Assembly (NCBI GenBank): GCA_009763385.1
Contig: CM019830.1
Span: 94,242,649-94,306,648, forward strand
Reading direction: 5' to 3'
Source: Coix lacryma-jobi var. lacryma-jobi
Lineage: Eukaryota > Streptophyta > Magnoliopsida > Poales > Poaceae
DNA length: 64,000 bases
In this document: positions 10,641-21,954 of the stretch, piece after piece
Numbering within the stretch: the stretch's first letter is position 1
Layout: the number at the start of each line of letters is the position of its first letter
The notes under the pieces: model-generated
The model's input: only the letters and a program-made list of their open reading frames with translations
Databases searched by the model: none
What the model was told of the DNA's origin: nothing
Program-made: the position numbers and the translations under genes

Positions 10641-12011
10641 TAGTCGTACCATCTTGTCTCCCAAGCTAGCTCTTGATTAGAAGAGAAAATAACTTTCCAC
10701 TTCTTGTCTTGATGTCTTGGGCATTGATGGTTGCAGGCATAGGTTGTCTCATATGAGGTAGGTTGCATCCTGTTTGTCATCAGCGCCCAAGCAGGACTCA
10801 AAGCTAGGCTAGCACCATTTGTGATCTGAGGGTAGGTTTGTGTGTCTATGGTTTGGGTTTTGGATCTTCAATGTTCAGGCCAAACCATGGATGAACAAAA
10901 TCTCTCTCCTGCATAATGTTAGTGGATATATACCCAAAGGATTGCAAGAATTTAAAGCATGGGTTGTTGTCCATAACATATGTATTTTGCATCTATGCTA
11001 ATAAAAAGATGTTTTTAGGATTATTTTAGCATAGACTAGTATTTTATGTGTTGGCTGCACTTTAACATGATTCAAGGCAAAGGATAACTTGCAGTAGAAG
11101 ACAAGATAAATAAACTTTGATACTCACAGTTCTTTCATCCATGATGAATGAGCTGAGTCTTCATTGTGCAAAGTTGTTAAAGTTCATGTGTCTCTTCATC
11201 TCCAGTGTGAGTTCATCTCCGGACTTTCCTAAATTGATATTGAAAGTTTCCCTGCAGTGGTTAGTCCAACAAAATATCCAACATCCACTATAGCATACTA
11301 TCGGCTCCAAAATCAACCTAGACACCACGTCTAATTTGATCTAGGAAGGTATTTTAACTTAATTGCTTAAATTAAAAACCTTTGAAAGCAAGATCACCAC
11401 TCCTAAACTAGGCACCATGCTTAATTTAAGAGATGTATGAAAGTACTCCAAACCTAAACATATAATATAGCGAATGAGGGTAGCATGAAAGTATTATAGA
11501 GATTTATTCAGATGGTGATGAAAGAGCATAATGAGCATATCCTAAAGGTAGGGACAACCAACATAGCAACATGGCAAGAGATATTCTTAGAAGGTCTATT
11601 CCCCAAGCTTGGATTTTGCACGAATTAAGATTGGATGAATGTAATTCAATTTTGCATGATGATTGGTGGGACATACCTTGTGTTTGTTGTTCCTTCGTTC
11701 TTTTCTGCTCCAGACCTGGGAGGGTTAGTGACCAAAAATACCCGAAGGAATATTTTCATAATTATATTTCTATGCTCATTACAAGGACAGTGCAGCAGAA
11801 ATGTAGGCATAGCTAATAACCAGGTGTTATGATGGGATGTAAGGATTCTACTGGTTATAGCTTGTGGCTCATGGGGTAGTGATAGATAAGAATGGAATTC
11901 AAAAACAACATTCATAAGAATGAAAACAAAAATGATGAAAAGACTGGGACAAAAAAGGAAAAGATAAAAGTATGATTACAAGGTTAAACTTAAGACGTAA
12001 AATGATCTACC
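10641..12011 (-). other. Athila B 5' internal region (gag relic)
   Basis: Between PBS and the protease relics I see no frame longer than about 90 codons and no clear gag motif. Parts of 10800-11300 look non-coding and A/T-rich. This is where gag should be, but I cannot assign domains. Confidence 0.4.
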
Positions 12012-12031
12012 GTTCCCCGGCAACGGCGCCA
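12012..12031 (-). promoter_or_regulatory. Primer-binding site of Athila B (tRNA-Asp type)
   Basis: Minus strand TGGCGCCGTTGCCGGGGAAC, eight bases after the LTR end. It matches the complement of the 3' end of tRNA-Asp, as used by Athila elements, and fixes the element's orientation. Confidence 0.8.
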
Positions 12032-12039
12032 GAAATGCT

Positions 12040-13336
12040 TGTTGGTATAAATTAATGCACACTCTACTTTATCCGCAAGCGCACAAATAAAATCTACCGA
12101 TGTAGCACTTCACCGGAGTAACCCAGTTTTAATATCGAACCCAAAGGAACGGATAGCGATGAGTCTCAAGTGTAAAACCCCTGAGTAACTAACAAGGATG
12201 GAGAAACTAAAAGTATAGAGGGGATCACTAAGGTTATCTAAATCCAACTTAAGAGTGATATGTTTATTATTCTTAATGGGGAAGTTGCCATAAAAGGTCA
12301 CAACAGAGTATGATTGTTTTATGCAAATGTATAATCCTACCGAGCCTACACACGGGTAAGTGGACTATAGAAGAATCAACAAGGCTATAAGAGTCACCCT
12401 TGCGAACTACCACTACTACCGGCGTTATAGGAGGTAAATATGAGCTATCAAGTCTAAGCACTACGCTTATACTATCCAACTACTCTAACTCTAGAGCGAC
12501 TAGAATTAAAGTACTCAAAAGAGAGTCATAAACCTTAAGAACAATAAGAACAATGGCTCAAACTTAAATACAGATGTTGATTACCGAAACAATCGTTGAA
12601 GCAAGTCGATGAAGAACTTGAATCCACAGGTACAAGACGAAGAAGTTGATCCGACAGGCCGGAGCTTCCTCTTGATCTCTTCCTCTCTCTCTCTTTTCTA
12701 GTTCTAGAATAAGACTAGGTTCTAATCCTACTAGAGAGGTATCTAGTCTTCTACTTGAAAGCTAACTCTTGATTACAACTAGATGAACTAGATCTAATTC
12801 TAGATGAACTAGAAGAGATTCATCTAGAGGGACCTCTACTTCTACATTGGAACCCTAATTTCTGATGTGGAGATGAATAATGAAGAGGGAGATGCCTAGA
12901 GAGGGGGGTCTAGGGCTGCTTATATAGCCCTGAGGGATCAACCGCGGCCGTTAGATCAAACCGACTTCACGTAGGGCTGAGATTGGTCCTCAAAGGCGGT
13001 GGAGGTAGCTTGCAGAAAACGGAAGCCAGCGACACCCATAGGGGACCGACCGGTCCCACAGGTCAGCCACTGGTGGTGCCCTTCCTCGTGGTGTCTCTAT
13101 GTGTTCTCTGGAGTCTTCCGGAAGGTTCCTGACTTGGCGAATGTGTTATCTCCCGCCGGTTTCCTTCTAGGGGAAGGAATCAGCGCTGGTTTCTTGGTTT
13201 AGTCCCTGCAGAATCACAATTCACCAAAACTCATGGAATATTGTCAATTAAAACCCTAAACCTTTGTTGGTGATTGAATTCATGCCCTTTTCATACTTAT
13301 TTATCCTTTAATTTTGATAGATAACTAGCGTCAACA
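12040..13336 (-). repeat. Athila B 5' LTR
   Basis: 1297-bp partner of 5470-6766, eight substitutions apart (seven transitions, one transversion). The minus strand carries the TATA-like box CTATATAAGC at 12918-12927, the likely promoter of the element. Confidence 0.9.
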
Positions 13337-13341
13337 CCAAG

Positions 13342-13707
13342 TTTGCAGATACTATGAGTAGGGAGTTTGAGATGAGCATGATGGGCGAGTTGACGTTTTT
13401 CCTCGGATTGCAAATCAAGCAATCTCGAGAGGGAACGTTTGTGCACCAGGTTAAGTATACCAAGGATATCGTGAAGAAATTTGATATGGGTGAGGCCAAG
13501 CCTCTTCCAACACCCATGTCGACCACGACGGACCTGGATGCGGACAAGGATGGAGAAGCTATGGACCAGAAGGAGTACCGGAGTATGATCGGGTCGCTGC
13601 TGTACCTGACGGCGACACTCCCGGACATTCTGTTCGCGGTGTGTCTTTGCGCGCGATTTAGTCATCGCCGTGCACCTCTCACCGTCAGGCGGTCAAGCGC
13701 ATTATGA
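13342..13707 (+). pseudogene. Copia A reverse transcriptase, C-terminal part
   Basis: RT continues directly after the CCAAG duplication: FADTMSREFEMSMMGELTFF, LGLQIKQSREGTFVHQVKY, the thumb LPTPMSTTTDLDAD and EYRSMIGSLLYLTATLPDI. Without Athila B the frame joins the segment ending at 5469. It ends after CARFSHRRAP with a frame change; the expected reading (LTAVKRIMRYL) continues in the frame used from 13704. The frame overlap there is a one-base lesion and not a programmed site as far as I can tell. Confidence 0.85.
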
Positions 13708-14235
13708 GGTACTTATGCTTCTCTCCAGAATTTGGGATTTGGTATTCTGCTTCCTCCACACTCTCCCTTTGCGGTTATTCCGATGCCGATTTTGCTGGTT
13801 GCCGCATTGAGCGCAAGTCCACTTCTGGGACTTGTCAGTTTATTGGTTCTTCTCTTGTATCGTGGTCTTCTCGCAAGCAGTCTAGTGTCGCCGAGTCTAC
13901 CACGGAGGCTGAGTATGTTGCTGCGGCTAGCTGCTGTTCCCAATTGCTTTGGATGATGGCCACTTTGCGTGATTTTGGTCTGAGCTTTTCTCGCGTTCCC
14001 TTGCTTTGTGACAGCACGAGTGCCATTAGCGTTGCTAAGAACCCCGTGCTGCACTCTAAGACCAAACACATTGATGTGCGCTTTCATTTTCTGTGAGACC
14101 ACTATGAGAAGGGTGATATCCACCTTCGCCATGTCGATACTCATCATCAGTTGGCTGATATTTTCACCAAGCCTTTGGACTAATCAACTTTTGCTAGGTT
14201 GAGAGGTGAGCTTGGTGTCTATTTCCCCTTTTAGA
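13704..14235 (+). pseudogene. Copia A RNase H and pol C-terminus
   Basis: Copia RNase H with GYSDADFAGCRIERKSTSG (catalytic Asp), WSSRKQSSVAESTTEAEYVA (catalytic Glu) and LLCDSTSAISVAKNPVLHS (Asp), then KTKHIDVRFHFL. A TGA at about 14094-14096 interrupts it, after which DHYEKGDIHL and HQLADIFTKPLD follow, with another stop replacing a sense codon before FARLRGELG. The true pol end is the TAG near 14235. RNase H degrades the RNA strand during reverse transcription. Confidence 0.85.
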
Positions 14236-15811
14236 TGGGGGAAACATTTTGACTCTTGTATTATAAGCTGACTTTGTGTTTTACATTTGGTTTCATCATG
14301 CATCTTTGTATTCCATCTTGCATATTTACATTCAGAGCTTCATGTATATAATCTTTAGAATGTGACTATGCTCTGTATAGCATTTGCTCCGATGTTTTAT
14401 GATGATGCTTATAGCTTATGCTCTTTCTGATCACTGATACATGTTGAGAGCAGAGCTATTTTATGAATGGTGAATTTGATTAATGAACATAAAACTTGAA
14501 AATGTTCACCATTGAGATATGCAACTAGCATGTGTAGAATGTGTTGAAATCACTTGTGCTTCTCATATATGCTAGGTTGCTATGTCTCTAGTGTTGAGTC
14601 ATTCACTTGCTTGGTATGTTCATATTCCGCTTTAATTTTTGAACCAAGTTAAGTGAATTGGAAAGATCGAGATGGGATTGCTTGTCAGCACATCACAGTT
14701 TCGATACTGTTTCTCATTGCACTTTGAGTTAAACTTGAACTATGTAGTGTATGACCGAAACTGTTGCTTTAAGCTTCTGATTGCTTCTGCATAGGCTTTG
14801 CACAGTTGAAAAGTTAGGCAATGACAAGCTTTCAACCTCTCGCAATCACATGCTGAAATTTGAACTTGTGTAATTTAAACCGCTGCAACTCCGATAAAAT
14901 TTGGATACACAAGTCTATGTTTCATTCTATAGCATGATGGTTGAACTGTGCTAGGGGTAGTTCACCTTGTATACATGTTTAGCACTTGTTTGTTTTTCTG
15001 TCTATACATGCTTAGTGCTATTTTGATGGTGAATACCTTTTTGGCTGAAAACTGCTCTTTTCGCTCATATGTTCAAATTTCGTATTTAGTGATTAGTTTG
15101 AGCCTTTGCTAGCATTCTGTGCATTTTTATGAGTCATCAGATCAACACTATGTCGACCATCTTCTCATTCTATCCACTATATTCCTGAAGCTGCTAACTT
15201 GCATTTTGACTCATATGCATTTGGAGGGGAGATTCTTGATGGTGCATTTTCAACTAAGGGAGGGAAAACATTGACAAATCATGTGCTTTTCGAGTTGAAC
15301 TTTTCAAGTTGAACTAAGGGGGAGATTTCCTTGTTGTATGCACTATTTGAGGGGGAGTTTGCTCGCTGCTGAGTTTTTGAGCTGCTAACAGTTGGTTCGG
15401 AGCAGTTTTGGTAGCTAGTTGTGTTGAGCCTTTGCCTCTTTCTTGAGGAACTAGCACCTTTGCTTTTATGCTCTTCAGTTGGTATCAAGCTTTCTTCAGT
15501 TGGTATCGAGCTTCCTCGCTAGCGGTGTTGAGCCCGTTCTGCCTCTTCTTGAGGGCTAGCTCTATTTTGCTTGAATTTCAGTTGATCCTTCAATTGGTAT
15601 CTAGTTTTCTCGCTAGCGGTGTTGAGCCTGTTCTACCTCTTCTTGAGGGCTAGCTTTGCTTTGCTTGGTTGCATCGAGCCGTTGCCCATGTCTTTGGGAA
15701 CCAAGTTGTTTTGCTCTTTCCACTTGACCTTCTTCGGCTTTGCTATGTTTTGGGTCATTTGGTCGAGTTCTCTCTCCTTCTTCCTTCCTTCCTGTATTTC
15801 ATTATGATTTG
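14236..15811 (+). other. Copia A 3' non-coding region with several purine tracts
   Basis: 1.58 kb without a convincing frame; no env-like ORF. Purine tracts resembling PPTs occur at about 15219-15231, 15254-15270, 15315-15326 and 15348-15359 (GAGGGGGAG, AAGGGGGAGA). Multiple PPTs are a known Sirevirus trait. From 15480 to 15660 come PBS-like TTGGTATC motifs and a roughly 100-bp imperfect repeat holding CGCTAGCGGTGTTGAGCC. Confidence 0.7.
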
Positions 15812-16184
15812 TGTTGGTAGTTGACAATGCACTCATCAAGGGTGAGATTGCGGATACATGGGTGTATGTCGAGTCTCTGAGTGATGAGTGATTGTCAACT
15901 GGGATAATGCGCATGTTCTTTGGCTTGTGTTGTGCAGGTGTCGAGCACGGATACAGTGATCGAAGACAAGGTGAAGGTCAAGTAGAGACGTGCCGTGCCG
16001 ATGGACCGAGAGTGGCGAAGGGCGGACGTGAGGCTTGGACTGAGGGACCGGTGGCCTGAGGATCAGTTGTGGTGGCTGACAGACTGGGACATCGACGAGC
16101 GAAGACTTGCGGGTGGACGGGGTGCACGGGCGGTGCATCCCCTCTACGACTTGGTTTGGTGGTTGAGCCACAGAAAAACCACCG

Positions 16185-16430
16185 AGTGGACGGTTTCCAG
16201 GTTTGGACCTCAAAACCATAGCACTGATGGTTTCCGAGTTTGGGCCACAAAACTCGGGCTGAGGACGGTTTCCAGGTTTGGGCCTCAAAACCTGGGCGCT
16301 GCGGGTTTCTGAGTTTGGGCCACAAAACTCAGGCGATGGACGGCTGGTTTCCCGGTTTGGGCCTCAAAACCGGGGGTTGGCTGTGAAGGCTGGTTTCCCG
16401 GTTTGGGCCACAAAACCGGGCGCGAAGTCT
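16185..16430. repeat. Six-unit hairpin array in LTR (second copy)
   Basis: Reverse-orientation counterpart of 1984-2222. Arms pair as CCAGG/CCTGG, CGAG/CTCGG, CTGAG/CTCAG and CCCGG/CCGGG in the same order when read from the LTR end. Confidence 0.85.
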
Positions 16431-17212
16431 GGGAAAAGGACAAGCAGAGCAGTGGCGGCACGTGGCGGCAATCGGTGAGGTTGCGTCGAGGCAACGCTAC
16501 CAGTTGTGCGGGCGTGGCCGTCGGATCACCACCTACCACGAGTTGGTCCAGAATAACCCTTGGGTTTAGCTGGTTCGCTCTGTAATTAGTTAGGGGTAGA
16601 GTGGGAATTAGAATTAGGATAAGTAGAGGGAGACACCCACCTCCCATCTTATCTCAGTCATTTGCTCTTTACCTTCTAGGTTTTCCTGCTCTCCCAATCC
16701 CCTGTTGTAGCAACTGAGTTTCGCAGAGAACCATACCTTTGTGTACTGGAGATTTTGAAGAAGTGAGACCGTAATCTCACTGTTGTAGCGTGTGGTAGCC
16801 ACACGGTTGCAAATCGATGTGTTGATTCGCGTTTTGTTCGTGTTCTTCACGTTCTTCGTTTCTCCGTGATTTTCCCGTCACTCGATCTCCCTCCCTACTG
16901 CGTCTTTTCGAAATCTGTTTGAATCAACTTGTTCTTTACAGTGAGAAGATCATTTCCACCGAAGGAATTCATCTAACTCCTCACGAACAAGTAGATCGGG
17001 TTGATTTCATTATCGTGGTGCTTTTTTGTTCATACACCTTCCCTTTCTATTTCCCGGTGATTGAGTTGATTTGAGCGGATGATTTCTTGGGGATAGTCTT
17101 CCAACTACCTCGTGATCATCTTCTCCAAGTTTGGGAACAAGGGATTTTGGTTTGATTCGAATTTGGGAGGATTTGAGTTGAGGGCGACCGAAATCGCCCT
17201 CTCTGGTCAACC

Positions 17213-17475
17213 ACGGACAGTCCGCCATCTGACCGGCGGACAGTCCGGGCGTCGGGGATCAGCCGGATCAGTGGTTGTGTTCTTCGGCCAATTTGGTTTT
17301 GAGTGACCGGCGGACAGTCCGCAGTACACACTCGCGGACAGTCCGGGAACGTCCAGGGGACTTGCAGCGTCGTTGCTGTTTTTGGTTTTCTGCCGGCGGA
17401 CAGTCTGCCAGTGAACCGCGGACAGTCTGCACCTGGCGTGGACAGTCTGGGACTGGAAGTCCGGACAGTCCGCGA
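17213..17475. repeat. CGGACAGTCCG palindrome array (second copy), 8 units
   Basis: Units near 17215, 17236, 17312, 17336, 17398, 17423, 17441 and 17462; three have decayed to GGACAGTCTG. Confidence 0.9.
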
Positions 17476-17887
17476 ATCGGCTGTAGGCTGAGCTTTCGTG
17501 CATTTGCTCTCCCGACTTCTTCGCATGGTTTTCGGACTTCTCGGTTGGCTCTATAGTTCACATAGGAACCTCTCTAAGTATCTTTGCTACTTGTTAGCAT
17601 CGGTATTTGGAGATTTCCCGACGTAGCCTTCAATCTACGTTCGGGACTCGATTTTTAGGGATCGAACTTGTGTCGGGGCTTTTGGCTTTTGGTTTTCTAT
17701 CGCTTTGTGGTGTCTCGCTGTGATCCTAGGGATCATCCACCCTCTTCTAAGGGTCGTGGGCATCACAGTTTTAATTGAAGCTTTTGGGGTTGATTTTGGG
17801 AACAAAAGGTCAAAGTTTCGAGAGAAATTTTTTGAGCTCCCATTCACCCCCCTCTGGTCGCCTTGCTATTGCATTCTCGGTCCTTCA

Positions 17888-18297
17888 ACAAGCTCTCAAC
17901 CTCTCGCATTCACATGCTGAAATTTGAACTTGTGTAATTTAACCGCTGCAACTCCGATAAAATTTGAATACACAAGTCTATATTTCATTCTGCAGCATGA
18001 TGATTGAACTTTGCTAGGGGTACTTCACCTTGTATACATGTTTAGCACTTGTTTCAATTCCTGTCTATACATGTTCAGTGCTATTTTGATGGTGAATACC
18101 TTTTTGGCTAAAACTGCTCACTTTGTTCATATGTTCATATTTCGTATTTGGCGATCAGTTTAAGCCTTTGCTAGCATATTGTGTATGCTTATTGTTGAGT
18201 CATCGGATCTGCACTCCGTAGAACATCTTTTCATTCTATTGACTATATTCCTGAAGCTGCTAACCTGCATTTTTGACTCATGCATTTGGAAAGGAGA
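17888..18297 (+). mobile_element. 3' non-coding fragment of another family-A Copia
   Basis: Nearly the same sequence as 14824-15233: both begin ACAAGCT, TCAACCTCTCGC follows within 9 bases, and both share the run to GCATTTGGA. It is therefore the 3' region of a second copy into which Copia A inserted. It stops at about 18297, where Athila C sequence begins. Confidence 0.8.
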
Positions 18298-19380
18298 AGT
18301 AGTTTGGGGGATGAGGTTGAACAACTTCAACAACAAGGTCTACAATTTCAACTAATGAACATGTGGTTGAAGAAATTTGGGTATCCACCTACTTCACAAG
18401 TCAGCTTAGGGGTGACACAATTCCATTGTCTAGATTTGTTTCACGATCAAGGGAAGGTTGGAGAAATCCAGCTTCAAGACACTTTGACCTCCTTCTCACC
18501 ACTTTGATCAGTACAAGCCACTAGACGCTGCCCCAACCAAGAAGAAGAATATGATCCATCACTCATTCTTGGAAGATCGTTCTTGAACACCACAAATGTT
18601 GTCATCTATGTCGAACCTGGAGACGTCCACTTTTGGATCTTCGATCAAAAGGGTCACTGCTTCTTTAACAACTACACTACTTATGAGCAGTAGAAGAAAA
18701 CCAAGAGAAGACGTTAACTCAACCGACAAAGGAATAACCAACTACCAAGAATTGAGGGAGACATCATGAAGGACGAAGCCACTGCACTGCAAGAACTAGA
18801 AGATGGAGAGATAGTACACGAGTCTACAAATCAAGAGAATAGTTGACAAAGTCTCCATTGTCTGGACATGTTGAGAGCAAAATTCATCTGGTCCACTGTG
18901 AGATAAGCAAGAGAAGACAAGCCATTCATGAACAACAACCAGTTAGAGAAGAGAAGCTTCCACAAGGTGGTTCGACACTGTCACTCTTCAATGATAAAGT
19001 AACATTTCAAGGTAAGTGACCGTCACTTTAAAAGCTTCTCTTTGTTTCTGGTATGCACATAAATAAAGAACAAAAAATGTTTAAGTTGCACCTCACTTGA
19101 TCCAACCTAATCAACTCAACATGTTCAGTTCTTTACTCTTTGTTCCTAGCTTTACTCTCTTGAATCTCACTATCTTAACTAAATGAGTCAGAATGTTATG
19201 CATCTAACCTTTGAAAGATGATATATCACAATTATGAAAAGACCGACACATTATGCATAGATTATTCTTCCTTGGGTTAAGCAATCTGATCTATTAAATA
19301 TTTTAAGGTGCTACTTTCATGCTCATCTTCTGATCCTAGCACTCATGTTAAGATTGAATAGAACGCATAAACCAAGACAC
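18298..19380 (+). pseudogene. Athila C gag-protease fragment
   Basis: Homologous to the minus strand of Athila B from about 10640 down to 9360, here in + orientation. Between 18540 and 18700 it encodes DPSLILGRSFLNTTNVVIYV, then PGDVHFWIFDQKGHCFFNNY, an Athila-type protease end better preserved than in B. Downstream are KTKRRR-like basic and EELEDGEIV-like acidic stretches in shifting frames. Neither LTR nor PBS of this copy is in the window. It is broken at 19380 by a Gypsy LTR and resumes at 21137, with about 1.3 kb of the family sequence missing between. Confidence 0.7.
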
Positions 19381-21136
19381 TGACAGCTGGGACCCGAGCC
19401 ACTGACTTGCGGGCCCTCGAGTCAAACCGGCCCCACCGGTCATCCTCACCGAAGCAGGGGAGGGGTTGACCGCGGTGGAGCTCGCCGGCGGCGACCTCCC
19501 CGGCAAAACGAACACCACCGCTCTACTCCTCTCCTCCTTCCGCACCCGGCGATACCACACACAGGCCTAGTGCATGCTCGGATTGAGCTCGCCGTCGACC
19601 ATGGCGGACACGGCGGCGCGGCCATGCTACGTCGGCTGGCTCCGGCCATCCCGAGCTAAACTAACTCCCGATTCCTACTCCGGCGACCTTCACAACCCTA
19701 ACCTGAGGCTCAGGAGCCAGAGTTCTCACTCCGAGCATCCGCGACCACGGCCATGCCGACTCCGGCGACCATGGCGAGCGGCGGACGGCGGCGTACCGTC
19801 ACTACCAAACCCTAATCGGCTAAACCAACACCACCAACGTCTTCTACGGTTCAAGGCGACTCGCGAACGCTAGCTAGGACAAACGGATGGGCACGGAAAG
19901 GGGGTTGGCCACGGCGGACCGAGCTCGCCGGCCATGGCGGACACGGCGTACCGCGGTCACCAAACCCTAACCGGCCAAACCGTCACCTTCTACCTCTTCC
20001 ACGAACCTCACTGACCCTCGAACGTGAGCTAGGGCGACACAAAACCACGGGAAAGAGGCCGGCCATGGTGAACCGAGCTCGGCGGTCATGGCGGCCATGG
20101 CGGCGGCTCATCCCGGGGCTTGCCTAGGGTTTCCTACGGGGTGCTAAGGGTAGCAAGAGGTGCGGGGGCTCAAGGCGAAGCTTTGTGGGTGGTTGGGCTT
20201 GAGGCGAGGCGGCCGGACGGCGGTGAACGGCGGCGGCGCTTTCTTTCCCCCCCCCCCCTTCCGCCCGAGCGCCGGCGAGAGCGAGAGAGACAGAACGGAG
20301 GGAAGTGGAGCGGCTCGGCTGCGCGAGTGCAGGAGGGCGGGCCTTGTGCTCGCCACGCCGCGCGCGGACGCGGGCTCGCCAGGAGTCGGGCGCCATGCGG
20401 CGGCCAAGCTCTGGCGCGGTCGGCCACGACCACGGCCGATTCAAACTGAATCGCCGGGTTCAGGCGCTAATGGCCGACTGACGGCCGGATTTTGGACGCG
20501 ATTATCTCCTAATCCACTCGATGAAACGCTAAACCACTTGTTCCATTAAGTAGAGCTACATGCCGACTACAACTTTGGTTACAAGATCAAGCTTTGGTTC
20601 GACCTAGATTGCTCTCGGGAAAGCTCCAAAGATTACTCAGCGAAACTTGTTTCGGCAGTTAGGACTTAGAAAAATTTTACTAAGTCTAATCTCCCCCATT
20701 TCTGCCTTGTGGGTCCTAAAACACCTTGTTAAACTAATTTTCATGAGTTGGTCCTTGAACACTTTTTGTTCTACTCTAAATTCTACACACTTTTGGTTAA
20801 GGGCCCACTGCCATGCAAAGCTTCTATCAAGGAGGTCTTAGTTAGTCAAACAAAAGGACTCCTAGGGCTCTATTAAGGCAACTAGGGTCAGGAACTTGGT
20901 TAGCCAAAATGACCAACACAAACCTAGCTTCATTTTGACTCCTCAACAAGGTTCAACTACTTAGGAGACTCACACACTCCTAAAGCAAGTCAAACAAGCA
21001 TCACACCAAGCATAACATTACAAGCCAACACATGAAATGACACCTTACAAAAGAATGCAACATGTGATGATGATGCTTTATGCTTATGAGATGTCAAGTT
21101 ATGCATTTGGGGTTGCTTAACACCAGAGGTGTTACA
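19381..21136 (-). mobile_element. Gypsy solo LTR, Tekay-like
   Basis: The + strand runs from TGACAGCTGGG to GGTGTTACA, so on its own strand the LTR begins TGTAACACCTCTGGTGTT, close to the start of the element E LTR (TGTAACACCCCTGGTGTT). It is 1.76 kb with a GC-rich part (19440-20480) containing repeated GCCATGGCGG and an A/T-rich start. Flanks GACAC and CTAGG do not match, so the insertion was followed by deletion or the ends have decayed. Frames in the GC-rich part are chance. Confidence 0.65.
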
Positions 21137-21930
21137 CTAGGTAAGTATTTTTATTCTCTTAAGTTTTTATTTCTATAAATAAATTCAAAATACAAAAAAA
21201 ATATGAGCACATGAAGGATCAACACTATTACAACAACATCGAGCATGGGGAGGTGCACCCTGTATGTCTTACTACTATCTTAGTATTTTTTAAGTATCTT
21301 ACTACTATCTTAGTGTTTTTTAAGTAAGTAATAGGTTATAGTGTGTGTTAGATTAAATAAATAAAGCATGTCTAATCTAAAGAACTCTCTCCCTAATTTC
21401 TTAAAATGAAAATGATGAATAGTTGCTCTATTGTATTTCTTTCTAGTACCTAGCCTTTAAGCATGAGTTCTCTTAAGTTTAAAAATTAATGATGCCTTGA
21501 AATGAAATTAAATATATGGGTAGCAAATGCTTGATCCAGAGTCTAGGTAATTGACAGATATGACATGTGATGATTTGAGCTACTGTTATCTTGTTCTAAA
21601 CAACACTAGAGTTCTGGAGAGTTTTCAATATTAATATGGTAAATAATTGCATTGAGTTAAATTAAGCTTTGTTGACCCTGTGAGAAGTTATCATTCTATT
21701 GAATTGAGATCACTTACACATTTCATCCATCCTCCACATAAATGCTCATGATTATCGATTGCTATCCTCTCAAAAGTTTGTTGGAAGCATGTGGCTATTG
21801 AAAAAATAGAAAAAAGAGAAAAAAAGAGAAAAAAATCCTGAGGAAATAAAAAGGGACAAGTGTCCGGAACCTCGAAAAAAGAGAATATCAGAAAAAAATG
21901 GGCACGTGCCCGATAGTAGAATTAGCCCGA
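21137..21930 (+). mobile_element. Athila C 3' non-coding region, first part
   Basis: Reverse-complement match to Athila B about 7190-8010: shared blocks include TAAGTAT...TCTTAAGTTTTTA, TTAGATTAAATAAATAAA, and GGGACAAGTGTCC. It ends at ATTAGCCCGA. The exact palindrome GGGCACGTGCCC lies at 21900-21911. The family sequence resumes at 36526. Confidence 0.75.
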
Positions 21931-21954
21931 CAAGATTTTTGGTCTAATTCAACG

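Larger units (their letters stand above)
5470..13336 (-). mobile_element. Athila-like Gypsy element B, complete, non-autonomous
   Basis: A 7.87-kb LTR element in reverse orientation inside the RT of Copia A. The LTRs (5470-6766 and 12040-13336) are both 1297 bp, begin TGTTGACGC and end ACCAACA on the minus strand, and differ at eight sites with no indels. The 5-bp duplication CCAAG is at 5465-5469 and 13337-13341. A tRNA-Asp-type PBS and a purine tract AAGCTTGGGGGAA sit next to the LTRs. The internal domain keeps only gag-protease relics; I find no RT, RNase H or integrase, so it must have moved with help. Eight differences suggest a recent insertion. Confidence 0.85.
1..17887 (+). mobile_element. 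Copia element A (Sirevirus-like), 5' end outside window
   Basis: Internal domain plus 3' LTR of a Ty1/Copia retrotransposon. In order I see gag remnants, a Copia protease (DSGCSRHMTG), GAG-pre-integrase, integrase, RT with YVDD, RNase H, a 1.6-kb non-coding 3' region with several purine tracts, and an LTR at 15812-17887. The bases after the LTR, ACAAG (17888-17892), recur at the homologous place in this family's 3' region (14824-14828), so they are the likely target duplication; its partner is off-window. Sirevirus assignment rests on the gag layout, multiple polypurine tracts and CGGACTGTCCG palindromes in the LTR. Two insertions, 528-2656 and 5470-13336, split the coding region. Several stops and frameshifts show it is dead. 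Confidence 0.85.
15812..17887 (+). repeat. Copia A 3' LTR
   Basis: 2076 bp, starting TGTTGGTAGTTGACAATG and ending TCGGTCCTTCA. It is collinear with the reverse solo LTR 528-2656 and with the split LTR of element D. It carries six GTTTGGGCC hairpin units (16185-16430) and eight CGGACAGTCCG motifs (17213-17475). The end CCTTCA followed by ATTGGTATC in element D fixes the LTR/PBS boundary for the family. Confidence 0.9.

Noticed and set aside
14236..15811. Env-like ORF expected in some Sireviruses
   Set aside because: No open frame above about 90 codons on the coding strand and no membrane segment or signal peptide in the right place.
20120..20549. Overlapping GC-rich frames in the Gypsy solo LTR
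   Set aside because: All six frames stay open because of base composition; Arg/Pro/Ala-rich products without motifs.
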